From Anaerolineae bacterium (lineage in GTDB: Bacteria > Chloroflexota > Anaerolineae > Aggregatilineales > JAFGMM01): a stretch of 64,000 nt of DNA. Position numbers and translations under genes: made by a program. The stretch lies in the NCBI GenBank assembly GCA_027494055.1, contig JAOSJO010000022.1, positions 648,893-712,892 on the forward strand, in the 5' to 3' direction. Shown in pieces: positions 9,349 to 21,743 of this stretch (position 1 is its first letter; each line of letters starts with the position of its first letter). The notes under the pieces were generated by a model, which saw only the letters and a program-made list of their open reading frames with translations, had not been told where the DNA came from and searched no databases.

Positions 9349-9672
9349 GAAATCCTTTATCACTGCAAAATCATTCCCGACAAACACGAAAATGGCTTCG
9401 GAAGATGCATCTTACCAGTTCTCTACCACAATTTCGCGTGCAGATGGCTTTTTGAAAGCTGCGACCCTTTTCAAACGACCTCTAATATTCGGGGACAAAT
9501 CGAAGCGATGATTGAGGAGTTTGGTAGTCGAGAAGTAGCCCATATGACCACAGGAGATAGAGCTGTTCACCCATGGGACCTTGCTGGTGGGCCTAATGTA
9601 TTTGCTAAGCAATGGGAAATTGGAGATTTGGTGTGCAACAACGACGAGTGGACCATTCGCTTGCTGCAATGA
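9349..9672 (+). pseudogene. Unrecognised ORF fragment without a start codon
   Basis: An open frame of 107 codons ending at TGA 9670-9672 reads as a plausible protein. It includes ENGFGRCILPVLYHNF, GQIEAMIEEFGSREVAHM and an ending WEIGDLVCNNDEWTIRLLQ. There is no ATG or GTG in its first part, and an in-frame TGA lies just before 9349. It is therefore either the 3' remnant of a longer gene or a gene with an unresolved frame break near 9345. GC content is clearly lower than in the neighbours. I do not recognise a family. Confidence 0.45.
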
Positions 9673-9772
9673 CATTGCATCCCATTCAGGAAAAGTTTGG
9701 AAAAGACCCCCTCTGAGCTTTCAGCTTTGGAGAGAACTCTCATAATCACTGCCTACCGTCTTGGAGGTAGCG

Positions 9773-10280
9773 ATGACTGACAATAGAAGATTTTTTTCAT
9801 CGTCCTAGGATTGTTCTTGTCTTCATCATCGGCGCTCTCCTGTCATGTGTTCTGCTAAATGTCGTGCTGACTAATGTAGATCGCTCAAGAAAGATAGCTG
9901 ATGCTCAAGATCTGCTCCATCAAGCTCAAAAAGAGATTTCAGGGATGACTGAAGATATGCTCTTGGAGGAACAGGTGGTCGTTTCCCCTGATTTCCAAGG
10001 GCACTGTGTAGTCAGCCTAACAAAGCAGCTATATGGAACGAAGCGCTCCTTTACTGAAGTAGTTGATGAATACTCAGTAACTCTTTCGAGAAGGGGATGG
10101 TCATATTCCGCAGGCGGCCCTGGATTTCGCATCTTTGTTTCAGACAGTGAATTGTTTAGTATACATATAATAGATGTAACAGAAACATATCTCTATAATG
10201 CTACTATGAATGGATATAAAGTATTATATAATATCAATTTCCATTATACTTGGCCTGACAGAAGTTCTTGCGTAGGATAG
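9773..10280 (+). CDS. Hypothetical membrane-anchored protein (frame break)
   Basis: The start ATG at 9773 follows GGAGG by 7 nt. The frame stops after 11 codons unless one T is removed from a run of seven (9791-9797). With that correction a single 168-residue protein appears: a short Arg-rich head, a transmembrane helix (IVLVFIIGALLSCVLLNVVL), then a soluble domain of about 130 residues ending in an aromatic-rich segment. The C-terminal part has codon use and AT content unlike flanking genes. No family is recognised. A type II membrane topology is inferred. Confidence 0.6.
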
Positions 10281-10350
10281 CTCCCTAGCTACTGAGCGCT
10301 GAATGTAAGGGCGATGATGCTCTTGCGCCGCTTCAACCTGGAGTAACGCC

Positions 10351-11865
10351 ATGCCCGACCCGCTGAGCGTGATCCTGATACAGATCGACTCGCTGAACCG
10401 CCACTTTCTCCCCTGCTATGGCAACGACTGGGTGGAAACCGCCAACCTGGACGCCTTCGCGGAGCGCGCCGCCGTCTTCGAAAACCACTACGCCAGTTCG
10501 ATGCCCTGTATGCCCGCGCGCCGCGAAATCTGGACGGGCACGCAGGAGTTCTGGTGGCGTCCGTGGGGGCCGCTGGAACCCTGGGACATGCCCATCGCGT
10601 ACCTGGCCGGCCGCGCGGGCATCACCAGCCAGCTCATCACCGATCACTACCACTTCTTCGAGTGGGGCAGCCACAACTACACCTACGACTACACCGGCTA
10701 CGAGTTCATCCGCGGGCACGAGACCGACAACTGGCGCACCGAGCCGGTGGTCAGGGTCCCGGACTGGGCGCAGAAGATGGTCGAGCGGCGGGACGAGGCA
10801 GCGCGCATCTACCTGCGCAACGTGCAGCACTTCAAGAAGGAAGACGACTTCTTCGGCCCGCGCGTGATGCGCGCCGTGGGCGAGTGGCTTGACCGGAACT
10901 GGGCGCACGCGCAGTTCTTCCTGCACGTGGACTGTTTCGACGTGCACGAGCCGTTCCACATCCCCGAACCGTACCGCTCGCGCTACACCGACGCCGACTA
11001 CCGGCGCTTCAGCCCCTGGCCGCACTACGGGCGCATCGACGAGGGCGCTTCGGCGCTGTCGCCCGAAGAGGTGGCATGGGTGCGCGCGCAGTATGCGGGC
11101 AAGCTGGCGATGCTCGATACCTGGCTGGCGCGCGTCTTCGACCGGCTGGACCGCTACAGCCTGTGGGACCGCACGTGCGTCATCATCACCACCGACCACG
11201 GCCACTACCTGGGCGACCACGGCTGGATGGGCAAGCCGCACGCGCCGCTCTACCACACGCTCGCGCACATCCCGCTGCTCGTGTGGCATCCTGCCGGCGC
11301 GCACAACGGCGCGCGCGTCCCCGCCATCACCCAGACGCTGGACCTCTACGCAACCGTGCTCGACCTGCTCGGCGTCGGGGCGCCACAGAGGCCCTATATC
11401 CACAGCCGGAGCTTCGCGCCCGTCCTCACCGGGGAGGCCGAGCGCCACCGCGACTGCGCCGTCTACGGCTACGCCGGGCAGCGCGTGGGCGTCACCACCG
11501 ACCAGTGGACGCTGCTGCGCGAGCACGACCCGCAGGCCGCGCCGGCGCACGCCTACACCCACCAGGTCGAGCACCTGGCCGGCTTCGGCTGGCCGCGCCG
11601 CCGCGAGCGCGCGCTAACCTTCCCGGACCTGGAAGCCGGGCGCTTTATCCCCGGCGTCGATATGCCCGTGTGGCGGATGCCGGCGCACTCTGGCGGGCTG
11701 CCGCGCGCGGACCTGCTCTTCCACAACCCCACCGACCCCGGCCAGGAGCGCAACATGGCCCCGACGCAGCCGGTGGTTGTGAAGCAGCTTGAGGGGATTC
11801 TGCGCGAACACGCGCGGGCGCTGGCGGTCCCTGAAGAGCAGTTGCGGCGGCTGCGGCTGATATAG
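10351..11865 (+). CDS. Sulfatase-family hydrolase
   Basis: 504 residues of the alkaline phosphatase/sulfatase superfamily. The C-x-P-x-R motif is Cys53-Met-Pro-Ala-Arg57 (CMPAR), the site where sulfatases need Cys converted to formylglycine. A later metal-site motif TTDHGHYLGDHGWMGK is clear. No signal peptide is seen, so it may act in the cytoplasm on imported sulfate esters. GGAG precedes the ATG. It stands alone; no formylglycine-generating enzyme gene is in the window. Substrate unknown; phosphonate or phosphodiester hydrolases share the motif. Confidence 0.87.
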   Translation: MPDPLSVILIQIDSLNRHFLPCYGNDWVETANLDAFAERAAVFENHYASSMPCMPARREIWTGTQEFWWRPWGPLEPWDMPIAYLAGRAGITSQLITDHYHFFEWGSHNYTYDYTGYEFIRGHETDNWRTEPVVRVPDWAQKMVERRDEAARIYLRNVQHFKKEDDFFGPRVMRAVGEWLDRNWAHAQFFLHVDCFDVHEPFHIPEPYRSRYTDADYRRFSPWPHYGRIDEGASALSPEEVAWVRAQYAGKLAMLDTWLARVFDRLDRYSLWDRTCVIITTDHGHYLGDHGWMGKPHAPLYHTLAHIPLLVWHPAGAHNGARVPAITQTLDLYATVLDLLGVGAPQRPYIHSRSFAPVLTGEAERHRDCAVYGYAGQRVGVTTDQWTLLREHDPQAAPAHAYTHQVEHLAGFGWPRRRERALTFPDLEAGRFIPGVDMPVWRMPAHSGGLPRADLLFHNPTDPGQERNMAPTQPVVVKQLEGILREHARALAVPEEQLRRLRLI

Positions 11866-11918
11866 GCTGCGAGAATGTCAGGCTCGGCGCCTCGCCGGGG
11901 GGCTTTTGATCAACGCAG

Positions 11919-13192
11919 TTAGAAAACGGCGCCAAAGCCAAGTGCGTGCACGGCGCTGAACAGAAGCAAGCCTGAAAGGGACGCGGCGACGAACGTCTTG
12001 CGTTTCCAGTCTTTGGCGTTCCGGAGCCAACCGGCAATGAGGATAGTCGCCGGAAACAACGCCAGCACGTAGCGTGCGAACCCCTGGGTGTAGACCACGT
12101 CCTCAAACTGGTTCACCTTGGAAACGAAGACGAGGATATGTCCGACGGTATAGAGCAACAGGGGAACCCGCCGGTGCTGAGGCGCACGCAGCGCCACGAC
12201 AATTAGGCCAAGATATACGACCAGCAGAGAAAGGTCGATACTGTGTGGCCCAAATGGATGCGTAACCAGCGTGCGGAAATTCAGGACCAGGCCTTCCAGC
12301 GGGGAGATCATGTAATGATGATACTTCTCGGAGTAGACATCGGCTATCGACGCCAGACCGAGTGTGTCGCGATAGAGCAGAAAGAGGACGAACCCCAACG
12401 GGATGATGGCGAGCGGCCAACCGCGCACGACCATGTAGCGCAGGCGGTCCGGCCACGCCGCAGACCGCGCACGCGCCTCAGCCGACAACATGTAGGCAGC
12501 CACGACTGCGAGAACGACTCCCTGGCTACGCGCAAGTGTTGCGAGAAGGCCAAACAGCCCTGTGAGCGCCCAATGCCTCGTCGTTGCCGCGTAGAAAGCC
12601 GCCAGCGCGAGCGCAAGGTAGATGCTGTCTGACATCGGTGCGCTGAAAGCCTGAGCCGTCGGGAGTATCGCACATACGGCGACAGTCCACAGCCCCAGGC
12701 GTGCATCGCCGTAGTAGGTGGCGCACAACCTCCAGAGCAATGCCAGCGCGAAGGCGAACGACAACATCGAAAACACCGCAGCGCCAAGGTCAACCGGGCC
12801 GGGGAGCAGCCGGTCTAGCACCCTAAAGCCAACCGGCGCAAGGGGATTGAACACGGTCGAAAGCGGCGCACTGTCCGCGTAGCCGTGTTCCGCGAGCATC
12901 AAGTAGTGCACGGCATCGAGCCGCCGCCAGAGCGCCAGGGTCGGTTGGCCCTGGACATCCGGCAAAGAGGGGACCCCGGATAGGTCTGTGCGTAGTCTTC
13001 GGTGTGGAGGTCGATGGAGTCGCTAATCGACGGGTGAAGTGCGCTCCAGATAACGATCATCCAGAGCGTGAGCAGAACACGATGTGCGACCGCAATCCCC
13101 AGTCCGAGGGAGAACGCTCTGCCCCAAGGCGTAGCTAGGCGGGCACCTAGCGCCTGCAGGCGCGTCGTGGCTGTTGTGCGTTCCGTCGCCAT
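11919..13192 (-). CDS. PIG-V-like integral membrane mannosyltransferase (frame break)
   Basis: A protein of about 424 residues with 9-10 transmembrane segments. After the first segment comes an aspartate-containing loop (HTEDYA), then WRRLDAVHYLMLAEHGY. This resembles the WD-x-x-HY-x-x-IA-x-x-GY pattern of PIG-V/Mannosyl_trans2 proteins (GT-C fold). A break in CCCC (12974-12977) separates the first 75 codons; one added base joins YPG to VPSLPD. Bacterial PIG-V homologues are thought to move sugars from polyprenyl phosphate carriers; the acceptor is unknown. Confidence 0.7.
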
Positions 13193-13302
13193 GCGTAACC
13201 GCGATTATTCGTTAACGCTGCGACCATTATAGCACAATTATGTAGGACAAAGACCAGCAGGTGCAAAATGGGATTGACGCGCCGAGGCCTTCCGTAACTC
13301 AC

Positions 13303-14192
13303 TCAGCTCGCGTGCAGCGCCTCCGCCATCGCGCGGATGTGCGCGGGCGTGTTGCCGCAACACCCGCCGATGATGTTCGCCCCCAGCTCGCGCATCTTGA
13401 GCGCGTAGCCGGCCATGGCCGCCGGCGTCGCGTCGAAGACGGTCTCGCCGCCCTCCAGGCGCGGCTTGCCGGCGTTGGCCTTGGCGACCAGGATCGCGTC
13501 AGGGGCGGCGGAGCGCATCTTCCTGATGACGGTCTCGATCTCGTCCGGGCCGTTGCCGCAGTTGCCCCCAGCGCCGCCGCGCCCATGCCGCTGAGGGCTT
13601 CGAGCGCCTGCTCTGGGGTGGTACCCATCATCGTGCGCCCGCCGGTGTCGAACGTCATCGTCGCGACAACCGGCACGTCTGGCGCAGCCTCGCGGCAGCC
13701 TTCCACCGCGGCGCGCGCTTCCTCCAGGTCGGACATAGTCTCGACCCAGAACACGTCAACGCCGCCGTCGGCCAGCGCCGCCGCCTGCTCCGCGAACGCC
13801 GCCTGCGCGTCCGCAAAAGACAGCGTGCCGTAGGGTTCCAGCATCGCGCCGGTGGGGCCTATCGAGCCGGCCACCACCACCGGGCGGTCGGCGGCGTCGG
13901 CCACGGCGCGCGCAATCTCGGCGGCGGCGCGGTTGAGTTCCGCCGCGCGCTCGCCCAGGCCGTAGCGGTCCAGCATGACGCGGCTGGCGACGAACGAGTT
14001 GGTGAGGATGATCTGCGCGCCGGCCTCGATGTAGGCGCGGTGTACGGCCTGCACCTTCTCTGGCTGCTCAGCGTTCCAGAGCGGGGGCGGCGTGCCCGCC
14101 GGGAGGCCCTGCGCGGTCAGCAGCGTGCCCATCGCGCCGTCGGCGAGAACCGGCCTGCCAGGCGCCAGCAATGTCTCTAGTGTGCTCTTCAT
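13303..14192 (-). CDS. Homocysteine S-methyltransferase family protein (frame break)
   Basis: 296 residues once one base is added to CCCCC (13565-13569). Transfers a methyl group to homocysteine. The start reads PVLADGAMGTLL. The three zinc-binding cysteines are supplied by the rejoined NCGNG and by GGCCGNTP near the C-terminus, and the break falls exactly at the first of these. Length matches stand-alone Met-dependent or betaine-homocysteine methyltransferases and the N-terminal domain of MetH. No cobalamin-binding domain is present. AGGAG lies about 12 nt before the ATG. Confidence 0.87.
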
Positions 14193-14259
14193 CTTCCCGT
14201 ACTCCTGTTGCGCGCAGCCTGCCGCGTAAGTATGGCACCAAATCGCCGGGGCAGCCACA

Positions 14260-15306
14260 TCAGCCGGGCGCTTCCGGGAGCTTCGCTTTCGCCTCCGGCG
14301 GCATCTCGCTGGCGTCTGCGGGCGCTTCCGCCGCGCGGGCGCGCGCACTGTGCGAGCCGTAGGTGCGCGTGTAGACCTTGATGAACTCCGCGCCGAGCAT
14401 GAAGATTTGCGCCGAGTAGTACACCCACACCAGGATGACGATAATCGACCCCGCCGCGCCGTAGATCGAGGTGATGCTGCTGGTGCCGAGGTACAGGTTG
14501 ATGAAGAACTGGCCGAGGATGAACAACAGCGCCGTGATGAACGCCCCCGGCAGCACGTCGCGCCACCCGATCGGCACGTCCGGCAGGATGCGGTAGATCA
14601 GCGTGAACAGGGCGGTGACGACCGCCAGCGAGACGAGCAGGTTCGTGGAGGGAAGCAACGGCTCGACCTCCGGCGCGATGCCGTTCAGGTAGTTGCGCAC
14701 CGCCGACTGGACCGCCGTCAGGACGACGAACAGCACCATCAGGAAGGCGGCGGACGCGACGAGGGCAAACGCGAGCACGCTGCGCCGCAGCACGTAGAGC
14801 ACGCTGCCCAGGCCGGTATGAATCTCCGGCGCGACGCCCCAGATCGCGTTGAGGGAGCTGTGCAGGTGGCCGAACGCGCCGATTGCGCCCAGCACCACGC
14901 TCACCACGCTGACCGCCGTGGCGAGCACGCCGGAGCCGCTCTGCTCGCGCAGCCCCTCGATCATGTTGGTGACCAGGCTCGCCGCGTCCGGGCCGACCGC
15001 CCCCGCGACCTGCGCGACGATCTGCTGCTGGACCTCCTCCTGCCCGAAGACCAGGCCGGCGATGGCGATGACGATAATCAGCGCGGGCGCAAGCGAGAAG
15101 ATGGCGTAGTACGCCAGCCCCGCCGCCAGGCCCGCGGCCCGGTCCTTGCCCCACTCCGCGAAGGTCTGGCGGATCACGTCGAAGACGGCCCTGACGTTGA
15201 TGCGCGTCGCCGCGATCATCGCGGCGTAGGTCATCACCAGCGCCATCAGGCGCGACGACCGCGATGCAAACAGGGTTTTGATCGCTTCCCAGAGCGCGCC
15301 CATCAT
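14260..15306 (-). CDS. YihY/BrkB-family inner-membrane protein
   Basis: 348 residues with six transmembrane helices of the YihY/virulence factor BrkB family. Conserved features include GLAAGLAYYAIFSLAPALI near the start of the core and a late segment SIYGAAGSIIVILVWVYYSAQIFMLGAEF. The C-terminal 35 residues are a hydrophilic Ala/Pro/Glu-rich tail. It lies 68 bp upstream of the homocysteine methyltransferase on the same strand. Molecular function of the family is not established. Confidence 0.9.
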   Translation of the reverse strand: MMGALWEAIKTLFASRSSRLMALVMTYAAMIAATRINVRAVFDVIRQTFAEWGKDRAAGLAAGLAYYAIFSLAPALIIVIAIAGLVFGQEEVQQQIVAQVAGAVGPDAASLVTNMIEGLREQSGSGVLATAVSVVSVVLGAIGAFGHLHSSLNAIWGVAPEIHTGLGSVLYVLRRSVLAFALVASAAFLMVLFVVLTAVQSAVRNYLNGIAPEVEPLLPSTNLLVSLAVVTALFTLIYRILPDVPIGWRDVLPGAFITALLFILGQFFINLYLGTSSITSIYGAAGSIIVILVWVYYSAQIFMLGAEFIKVYTRTYGSHSARARAAEAPADASEMPPEAKAKLPEAPG

Positions 15307-15481
15307 CGGTCAGGTTTCCCCAGCATCGGTGTTGCCCTCACAGGCTCACGCCAAGTATAACAGACTTGATTTTACACCCGGCGCGCCGAGCCTGATAAAA
15401 TCGTAACCGCCAGGGAGCGGTTGTCGAATGCGCCGCGCCGGGCGTTTCTGGCAGCGCCGCACTCAGAAGGGAAGGTGTTCC

Positions 15482-16822
<1,341 letters not shown>

Positions 16823-16892
16823 GCGCACAGAAGCCTCCGGCCCTGAATGCACCCGCAACGGGCGCTTCACTCAACAAAGGAGAACACACAAC

Positions 16893-17754
16893 GTGACCTC
16901 AGCACGCTTTACCCTCAGCGCCTTCGCCGACGAGGTGGGGCGCGACTTTGACGCCCAACTGGCCCTGCTCCGCGCGCTGCGCGTGGGCCACATCGATTTC
17001 CGGTCGGCGTGGGGCGTCAACGTCAGGACCTGGATGACGGCCAGCTCGCGCAGGCAAAGGCCCTGCTCGCGAAGCACGGCATGAAGGTCGCGTGCATCGG
17101 CAGCCCGGTGGGGAAGTCGCCCATCGACGACCCGATTGCGCACGAGCTGGACGTGTTGCGCCGGCTCTTCGTCGTCGGCGAGGCGCTGGACACGCGCCGC
17201 ATCCGCATCTTCTCGTTCTACCCGCCGGACACCAGCACCAACGCCCACTACGCCCAGTACGTCGCGGCGGCGACCGACCGCCTGGCGCAGATGGCCGAGC
17301 TGGCCGGGCGCGCGGGGTTCGTGCTGCTGCACGAGAACGAGAAGGCCATAGTCGGCGACACGCCCCAGCGCTGCAGGGCGCTCCTGGAGGGCGTGAACAG
17401 CCCCCACCTGCGCGCGATCTGGGACGCGGCCAACTACGTGCAGGTCGGCATCAGCCAGCCGATGGCGGCGGGGTGGCCGCTGGTCGGCGATTATGTCGCG
17501 TACATCCACGTCAAGGACGCGCGCGCCGCCGATGGGCGCGTCACCGCCGCCGGCGAGGGCGACGGCCAGCTCGCCGAACTGCTGACGGCGCTCATGGCGC
17601 GCAGCTACCAGGGCTTCCTGGCGCTGGAGCCGCACCTGGCGGACGCCGGGCACAGCAGCGGCTTCAGCGGGCCGGAGGGATGCGCTACGCGGTCAACGCG
17701 CTGCGCCGCCTGATGGCCCAGATCGGCGCGGCGGAGGTCCCGGCCTTCGCCTGA
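16893..17754 (+). CDS. Sugar phosphate isomerase/epimerase, TIM-barrel (two frame breaks)
   Basis: 287 residues after restoring one base at about 17024 (VQDLDDGQL) and one in GGG 17677-17679 (EGMRYAVNAL). The start is GTG 16893 behind AAAGGAGA. The fold is the xylose isomerase-like TIM barrel (AP endonuclease 2 superfamily), with metal ligands in LLHENEK, YIHVKD and LALEPH. Typical members isomerise or epimerise keto sugars. It likely works with the preceding GH4 enzyme. The downstream UxaA-type gene is convergent, 10 bp away. Confidence 0.8.
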
Positions 17755-17764
17755 GCGCGGACCG

Positions 17765-19295
17765 CTACAGCGTCGCGCCGGGCACCCAGGGGACGAACTC
17801 GTCCTCGCCCACGCCGGCCAGCTCGCCTTTGGTGCGCGCGCCGGAGGCGACCGCAAGCAGGGTCTCGAAGATTTCCGCGCCCACTTCCGGGATCGACATG
17901 CCGGACAGGGCGCGGCCGGCGTCGAGGTCCATGTCGCCCCGCATGCGTTCGTAGAGCGGCGTGTTGGTCGCCACCTTCACCGTCGGCGTGGGCTGGAGGC
18001 CGTACACTGACCCACGCCCGGTGGTGAACACGATCAGGTTCGCGCCGCCGGCCACCATCCCGGTCACGGAGACCGGGTCGTAGCCGGGCGTGTCCATGAA
18101 GCACAGCCCGCGCGCCGTGACGCGCTCCGCATACCGGTAGACCGCCGCCAGCGGCGCGCTGCCGCCCTTGCTCACCGCGCCGAGCGACTTCTCGTAGATC
18201 GTAGTCAGCCCGCCGGCCTTGTTGCCCGGCGAGGGGGTTGTTGTTGAGCGCCACGCCGTTGCGCGCGGTGTAGGCCTCCCACCACTGCACCCGCTCGACC
18301 AGCGCGCGCCCGACTTCTTCAGAGGCCGCCCGGCGCGTCAGCAGGTGCTCGGCCCCGTAGATTTCGGGCGTCTCGGACAGGATCGCCGCGCCGCCCTGCG
18401 CCACGACCATGTCCGCCGCCACACCCACCGCCGGGTTCGCCGTCACCCCGGAGTAGGCGTCGCTGCCGCCGCACTCCAGCGCCACCGTGAGCCGCGAGGC
18501 GGGCTGCTCGGTGCGCCGGCACATGTTCGCGCGCTCCAGCAGCGCCCGCACTGCCTCCACCCCGGCCCTGACCGCCGGCCCCACGCCGCCGGCGTCCTGG
18601 ATCAAGACGCGCGGCGGGACGGGCGCGTCGGGCATGACGAGGCCGGCGCTGTCGAGCAGGCCGCCGACCTGGTTGACCTCGCAGCCCAGCCCCACGAGCA
18701 CGTAGCCCGCCACGTTCGGGTGGCGCGCGAAGCCGCCGAGCGTGCGCTGGAGCATCGCCAGGTCCTCGCCGACGCCCATGCCACAGCCCGCCCAGTGCAC
18801 GATGGGCGCGACCGCGTCCACGTTGGGGTAGTCCGCCAGCGCCGCCGCGTCGAACTGCGCCGCGATCTTGCGCGCCACCGACGCCGCGCAGTTCACCGTG
18901 GCGATCACAAGGACGGTGTTGCGCGTGCCCACACGCCCGTCGGGGCGCAGATAGCCCATGAAGGTGCGCGGCGCGCCGGCCGGCGGGAGGGGGCGCGCGT
19001 CCACGCCGAAAGCGTAGTCCTTCTCGACCGCGCCCACGTCCAGGTTGTGGGTGTGCACGTGCGCGCCCGGCGCGATCTCCTGCGTCGCAAAGCCGATGAC
19101 CTGGCCGTAGCGGCGCACCGGCGCGCCGGCGGGGACGCTCCGCAGCGCCACCTTGTGCCCACGCGCGATGTCGCCCCGCAGCGCCACCTCCGCCCCGCCG
19201 CGCACCCGCGCCACAGTCCCGGCGGGCGCGTCGTCGAGCAGGATGGCAACGTCGTCATCCGGGTTGATCTGGATTGCCTGCGCGTCGTCTGCCAT
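17765..19295 (-). CDS. uxaA: UxaA-type altronate/galactarate dehydratase (frame break)
   Basis: About 509 residues once one C is removed from the run at 18233-18237, restoring NNNPSPGNKAGGLTTI. An N-terminal SAF domain (about 10-90) is followed by the large UxaA catalytic region with MGYLRPDGRVGTRN, HWAGCGMG, GLGCEVNQ and GGSDAYSGVTANPA. The C-terminal half has FMDTPGYDPVSVTGM and FTTGRGSVYG. Family members dehydrate altronate or galactarate to 2-keto-3-deoxy sugar acids in hexuronate breakdown. Which sugar acid is used here is not decidable, so the symbol is provisional. Confidence 0.85.
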
Positions 19296-19911
19296 GTCGT
19301 CCCTCTCCTGGTGACCTCCGGCGTGGCCCGTGACCTTACCCCGTTCCGGGTCGGTTGTCCATGTGATGGCGGACGCCACAATGGGATGAAGAGAGCCGGG
19401 AGCTTCCCGAAAGCTCAAAGCTTTCGGGGTCTCCCTCTTGAGTGTTGTTGCTGAGGCGTATGGCTTGACGCGCCACCTGACGCGCCAAGTGGCGTGTCAG
19501 AAGATGGCTTCAGGCTGCCTACCTCACCCCCTGGCCCCTTGGGGAAGCCGCGCGCAGCGCGGCGGGGGGTGAGGTCAACCAGACCGCAGCATCGCGCCAA
19601 CACTTCACGGGAGGATTACTAGAGCTTTCGGGAAGTTGTAGGCGGATTGGCGCGGCGGGCCGCTTCTATGCTATTTTGGTGCGCGTGCGCGCGTGGCGAA
19701 GAACTTGCATCATCGCAGGGCGCAGGCTGCTGCCTGGGCTTTTGCGCGCCCACCCTGTAATATCGGTGTTGGTCAAAACGGTGTAAAATGTAAACATGCA
19801 TCCTACCCGACTCACGAAACCAGCACTTCACCACTGCCCGCGCTCCGCGCAGACCCCGGCGACGCGGCCACCGGCTGCCACACGCGCAGCGCGCCAACGT
19901 GAGGAAACGTG
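19296..19911. other. Intergenic region with repeats
   Basis: 616 bp without a convincing gene. It holds a palindrome CTTCCCGAAAGCT/AGCTTTCGGGG at 19401-19430 and a half-copy of the same family at 19622-19637. A second palindrome, CTGACGCGCCA/TGGCGTGTCAG, lies at about 19477-19500. A GC-rich stretch follows at 19520-19575. The promoter of the GerMN gene is presumably in the last 150 bp, where a TAAAAT sits near 19794, but I see no convincing -35. Confidence 0.5.
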
Positions 19912-21650
19912 ATGGACCAGAACGAACCGACAGTTTCACGTGCGCCGCAAAACGGACCTCTTCCCGGTCGCAACGTCTCGTGCCTTTTCATCCTGGCCGC
20001 CGCCCTGGTGCTGGTTGTGGTCTTTTTATTGCTGGGCAGGGCGGTCGTGGACCAGCTTCAGTTCGAACCCACGCGCGCCCCTGACCTAGTGCCCGCCGAA
20101 CCCACGACGACGGTGGCGGTGGTCCAGGGGCCTGTGGAAGTCGTCATCCAGTCGCCCCAGGCCGGCGAGACGCTGACCGCCGGCGGGTTCGAGGTCAGCG
20201 GGTACATCACGCCGGGTGGGGCGCGCGGCGTGATGATCTCTGCCAGAGACTCCGGCGGGGCGCTGGTGGATCAGGCGATTGTGACGAGCGACGCGGCGGG
20301 CAACTACCGCGTTTCGCTCGCTTCGTCCTTTTCGTTCCCGGTCGCCTCCGAGTCGACGGTCACCGTCGCCGCGCTTGACGCACAGAACCAGGTGATCAGC
20401 GAGAAGACCGTCAGCGTGCGCCTCGCCGACAGCGGCGCGCCGCCCGCCAGCCCGATCCCGATAATCGCCCAGGAACAACCGCCGGCCGACGCCGGCAAGG
20501 GCGGCCTGGTCTCCGAGCCAGATTACGTCGTCGGCGCGCCTGCCGGGGCCGTGATCACCCACCCGGTCCACGGCCAGCACGTCACCTTCCCGATTCACGT
20601 CGCCGGCTATCTCAACACGCCGGGCAACGCCGAGGTCGATCTGCAATTCGTCTTCGACTACGCCGGCCAGCAGGTCTCCGGGACAGGGCGGACTGTGACG
20701 TGGGGGCGCATCAACGTGTTCATCTTCAACCTCGACATCCCCGGCGGCATCGGCGCGCACCCGGCGGCCTCCACCGGGGGCGTCCTGAGCGTCTTCCAGG
20801 GCGGGCAGCTCCTCGCGCAGCGGCAGGTGTACCTCGTCGGCCAGCAGGCGTCGAAGCAGGTGCAGGTCTACTTCCTCGACGCCTTTGGCGGCCTCCAGGC
20901 GGTGCCGCGCCGCGTGCCCATCTACGGCGGCTCCAACGACGCGCTGAACGAGCTGTTCTGGGGGCCGTCCAACCAGGAGGGCTACAACACCGCCATCCCC
21001 AACCCGCGCCAGGTGCGCCAGTACGTCGATACCGCCAGCGGCAACCCCCTGAACGCCATCGTGCACGTGCTCGCCTCGCACGTGGACTACTACGGCAACG
21101 CGACGCTGACCATCAGCCCATCGATTCAGGGGCGCCCGACCCCGGCAAAGCCGCCGAGCAGATCCGCGCGACGATGGCGCAGTTCTCCAACGTGAAGCAG
21201 GTCATCATCTACGCCGGGGGCGTGCTGTGGCAAAGCGGCGGCGTCATTGTTACCGCCCTGCCGCCCATGCCCGACACGCCCGCGCCGCCCACCACGCAGC
21301 CGACCGAGGCCCAGATCACGATCAGCGACCCAGGCGACGGCGTCCTGGTGGGGGCGACCTTCCGCGTGAGCGGCACAGCGACCGCGCCCCTGCCGGGGGA
21401 CGCCGTGCTGCTGCAACTGGTGACGACGCCGGGGTTCGAGGTGTTGAGCAACCAGTACATCACGGTGCTGGGGGCCGAGCCGGGGCAGGTCGGCTTCTTC
21501 GAGATTGACGTGAGCTACACCCCGCCGGCGGCGCCCACGCAGGCCACGCTGACGGTCAGCTACCTGCAGGGGCCGAGCGGTCACGTACTCACACAGGAAG
21601 TGCGCAACATCAGCCTGACCACAGCGCCGGCCGGCGCGCCGCCGGAATGA
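19912..21650 (+). CDS. Membrane-anchored GerMN / Gmad2 Ig-like domain protein (frame break)
   Basis: 579 residues after adding one base at GGGG 21129-21132. A single transmembrane helix (about 25-50) follows a short cytoplasmic N-terminus. Two Ig-like Gmad2 modules follow (for example VVIQSPQAGETLTAGGFEVS and GAVITHPVHGQHVTFPIHV). Next is a GerMN domain with VQVYFLDAFGG, DALNELFWGPSNQEGYNTAIP and EQIRATMAQFSNVKQVIIYAGG, and a third Ig-like domain sits at the C-terminus. GerMN occurs in spore-germination proteins and in cell-envelope proteins of non-sporulating bacteria. Start ATG behind GAGGAAA. An extracytoplasmic envelope role is inferred. Confidence 0.83.
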
Positions 21651-21689
21651 ACAGGCCGAAGGTCCCGGTCATCTCGCGCGCCAATCGGG

Positions 21690-21695
21690 TATAAT
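21690..21695 (+). promoter_or_regulatory. Candidate -10 element before AAA ATPase operon
   Basis: A perfect TATAAT lies 49 bp before the ATG at 21744. No good -35 hexamer lies 16-18 bp upstream, so confidence is moderate. It would drive the run of four plus-strand genes to 25742. Confidence 0.4.
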
Positions 21696-21743
21696 GAGGG
21701 GGAGTGAGGAATCCGTTAGAGCGCGTGTTGAGGTATCCAAACC

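Noticed and set aside
18219..19454. A 411-codon plus-strand frame over uxaA
   Set aside because: Antisense to a recognisable dehydratase, with His/Arg-rich low-complexity composition.
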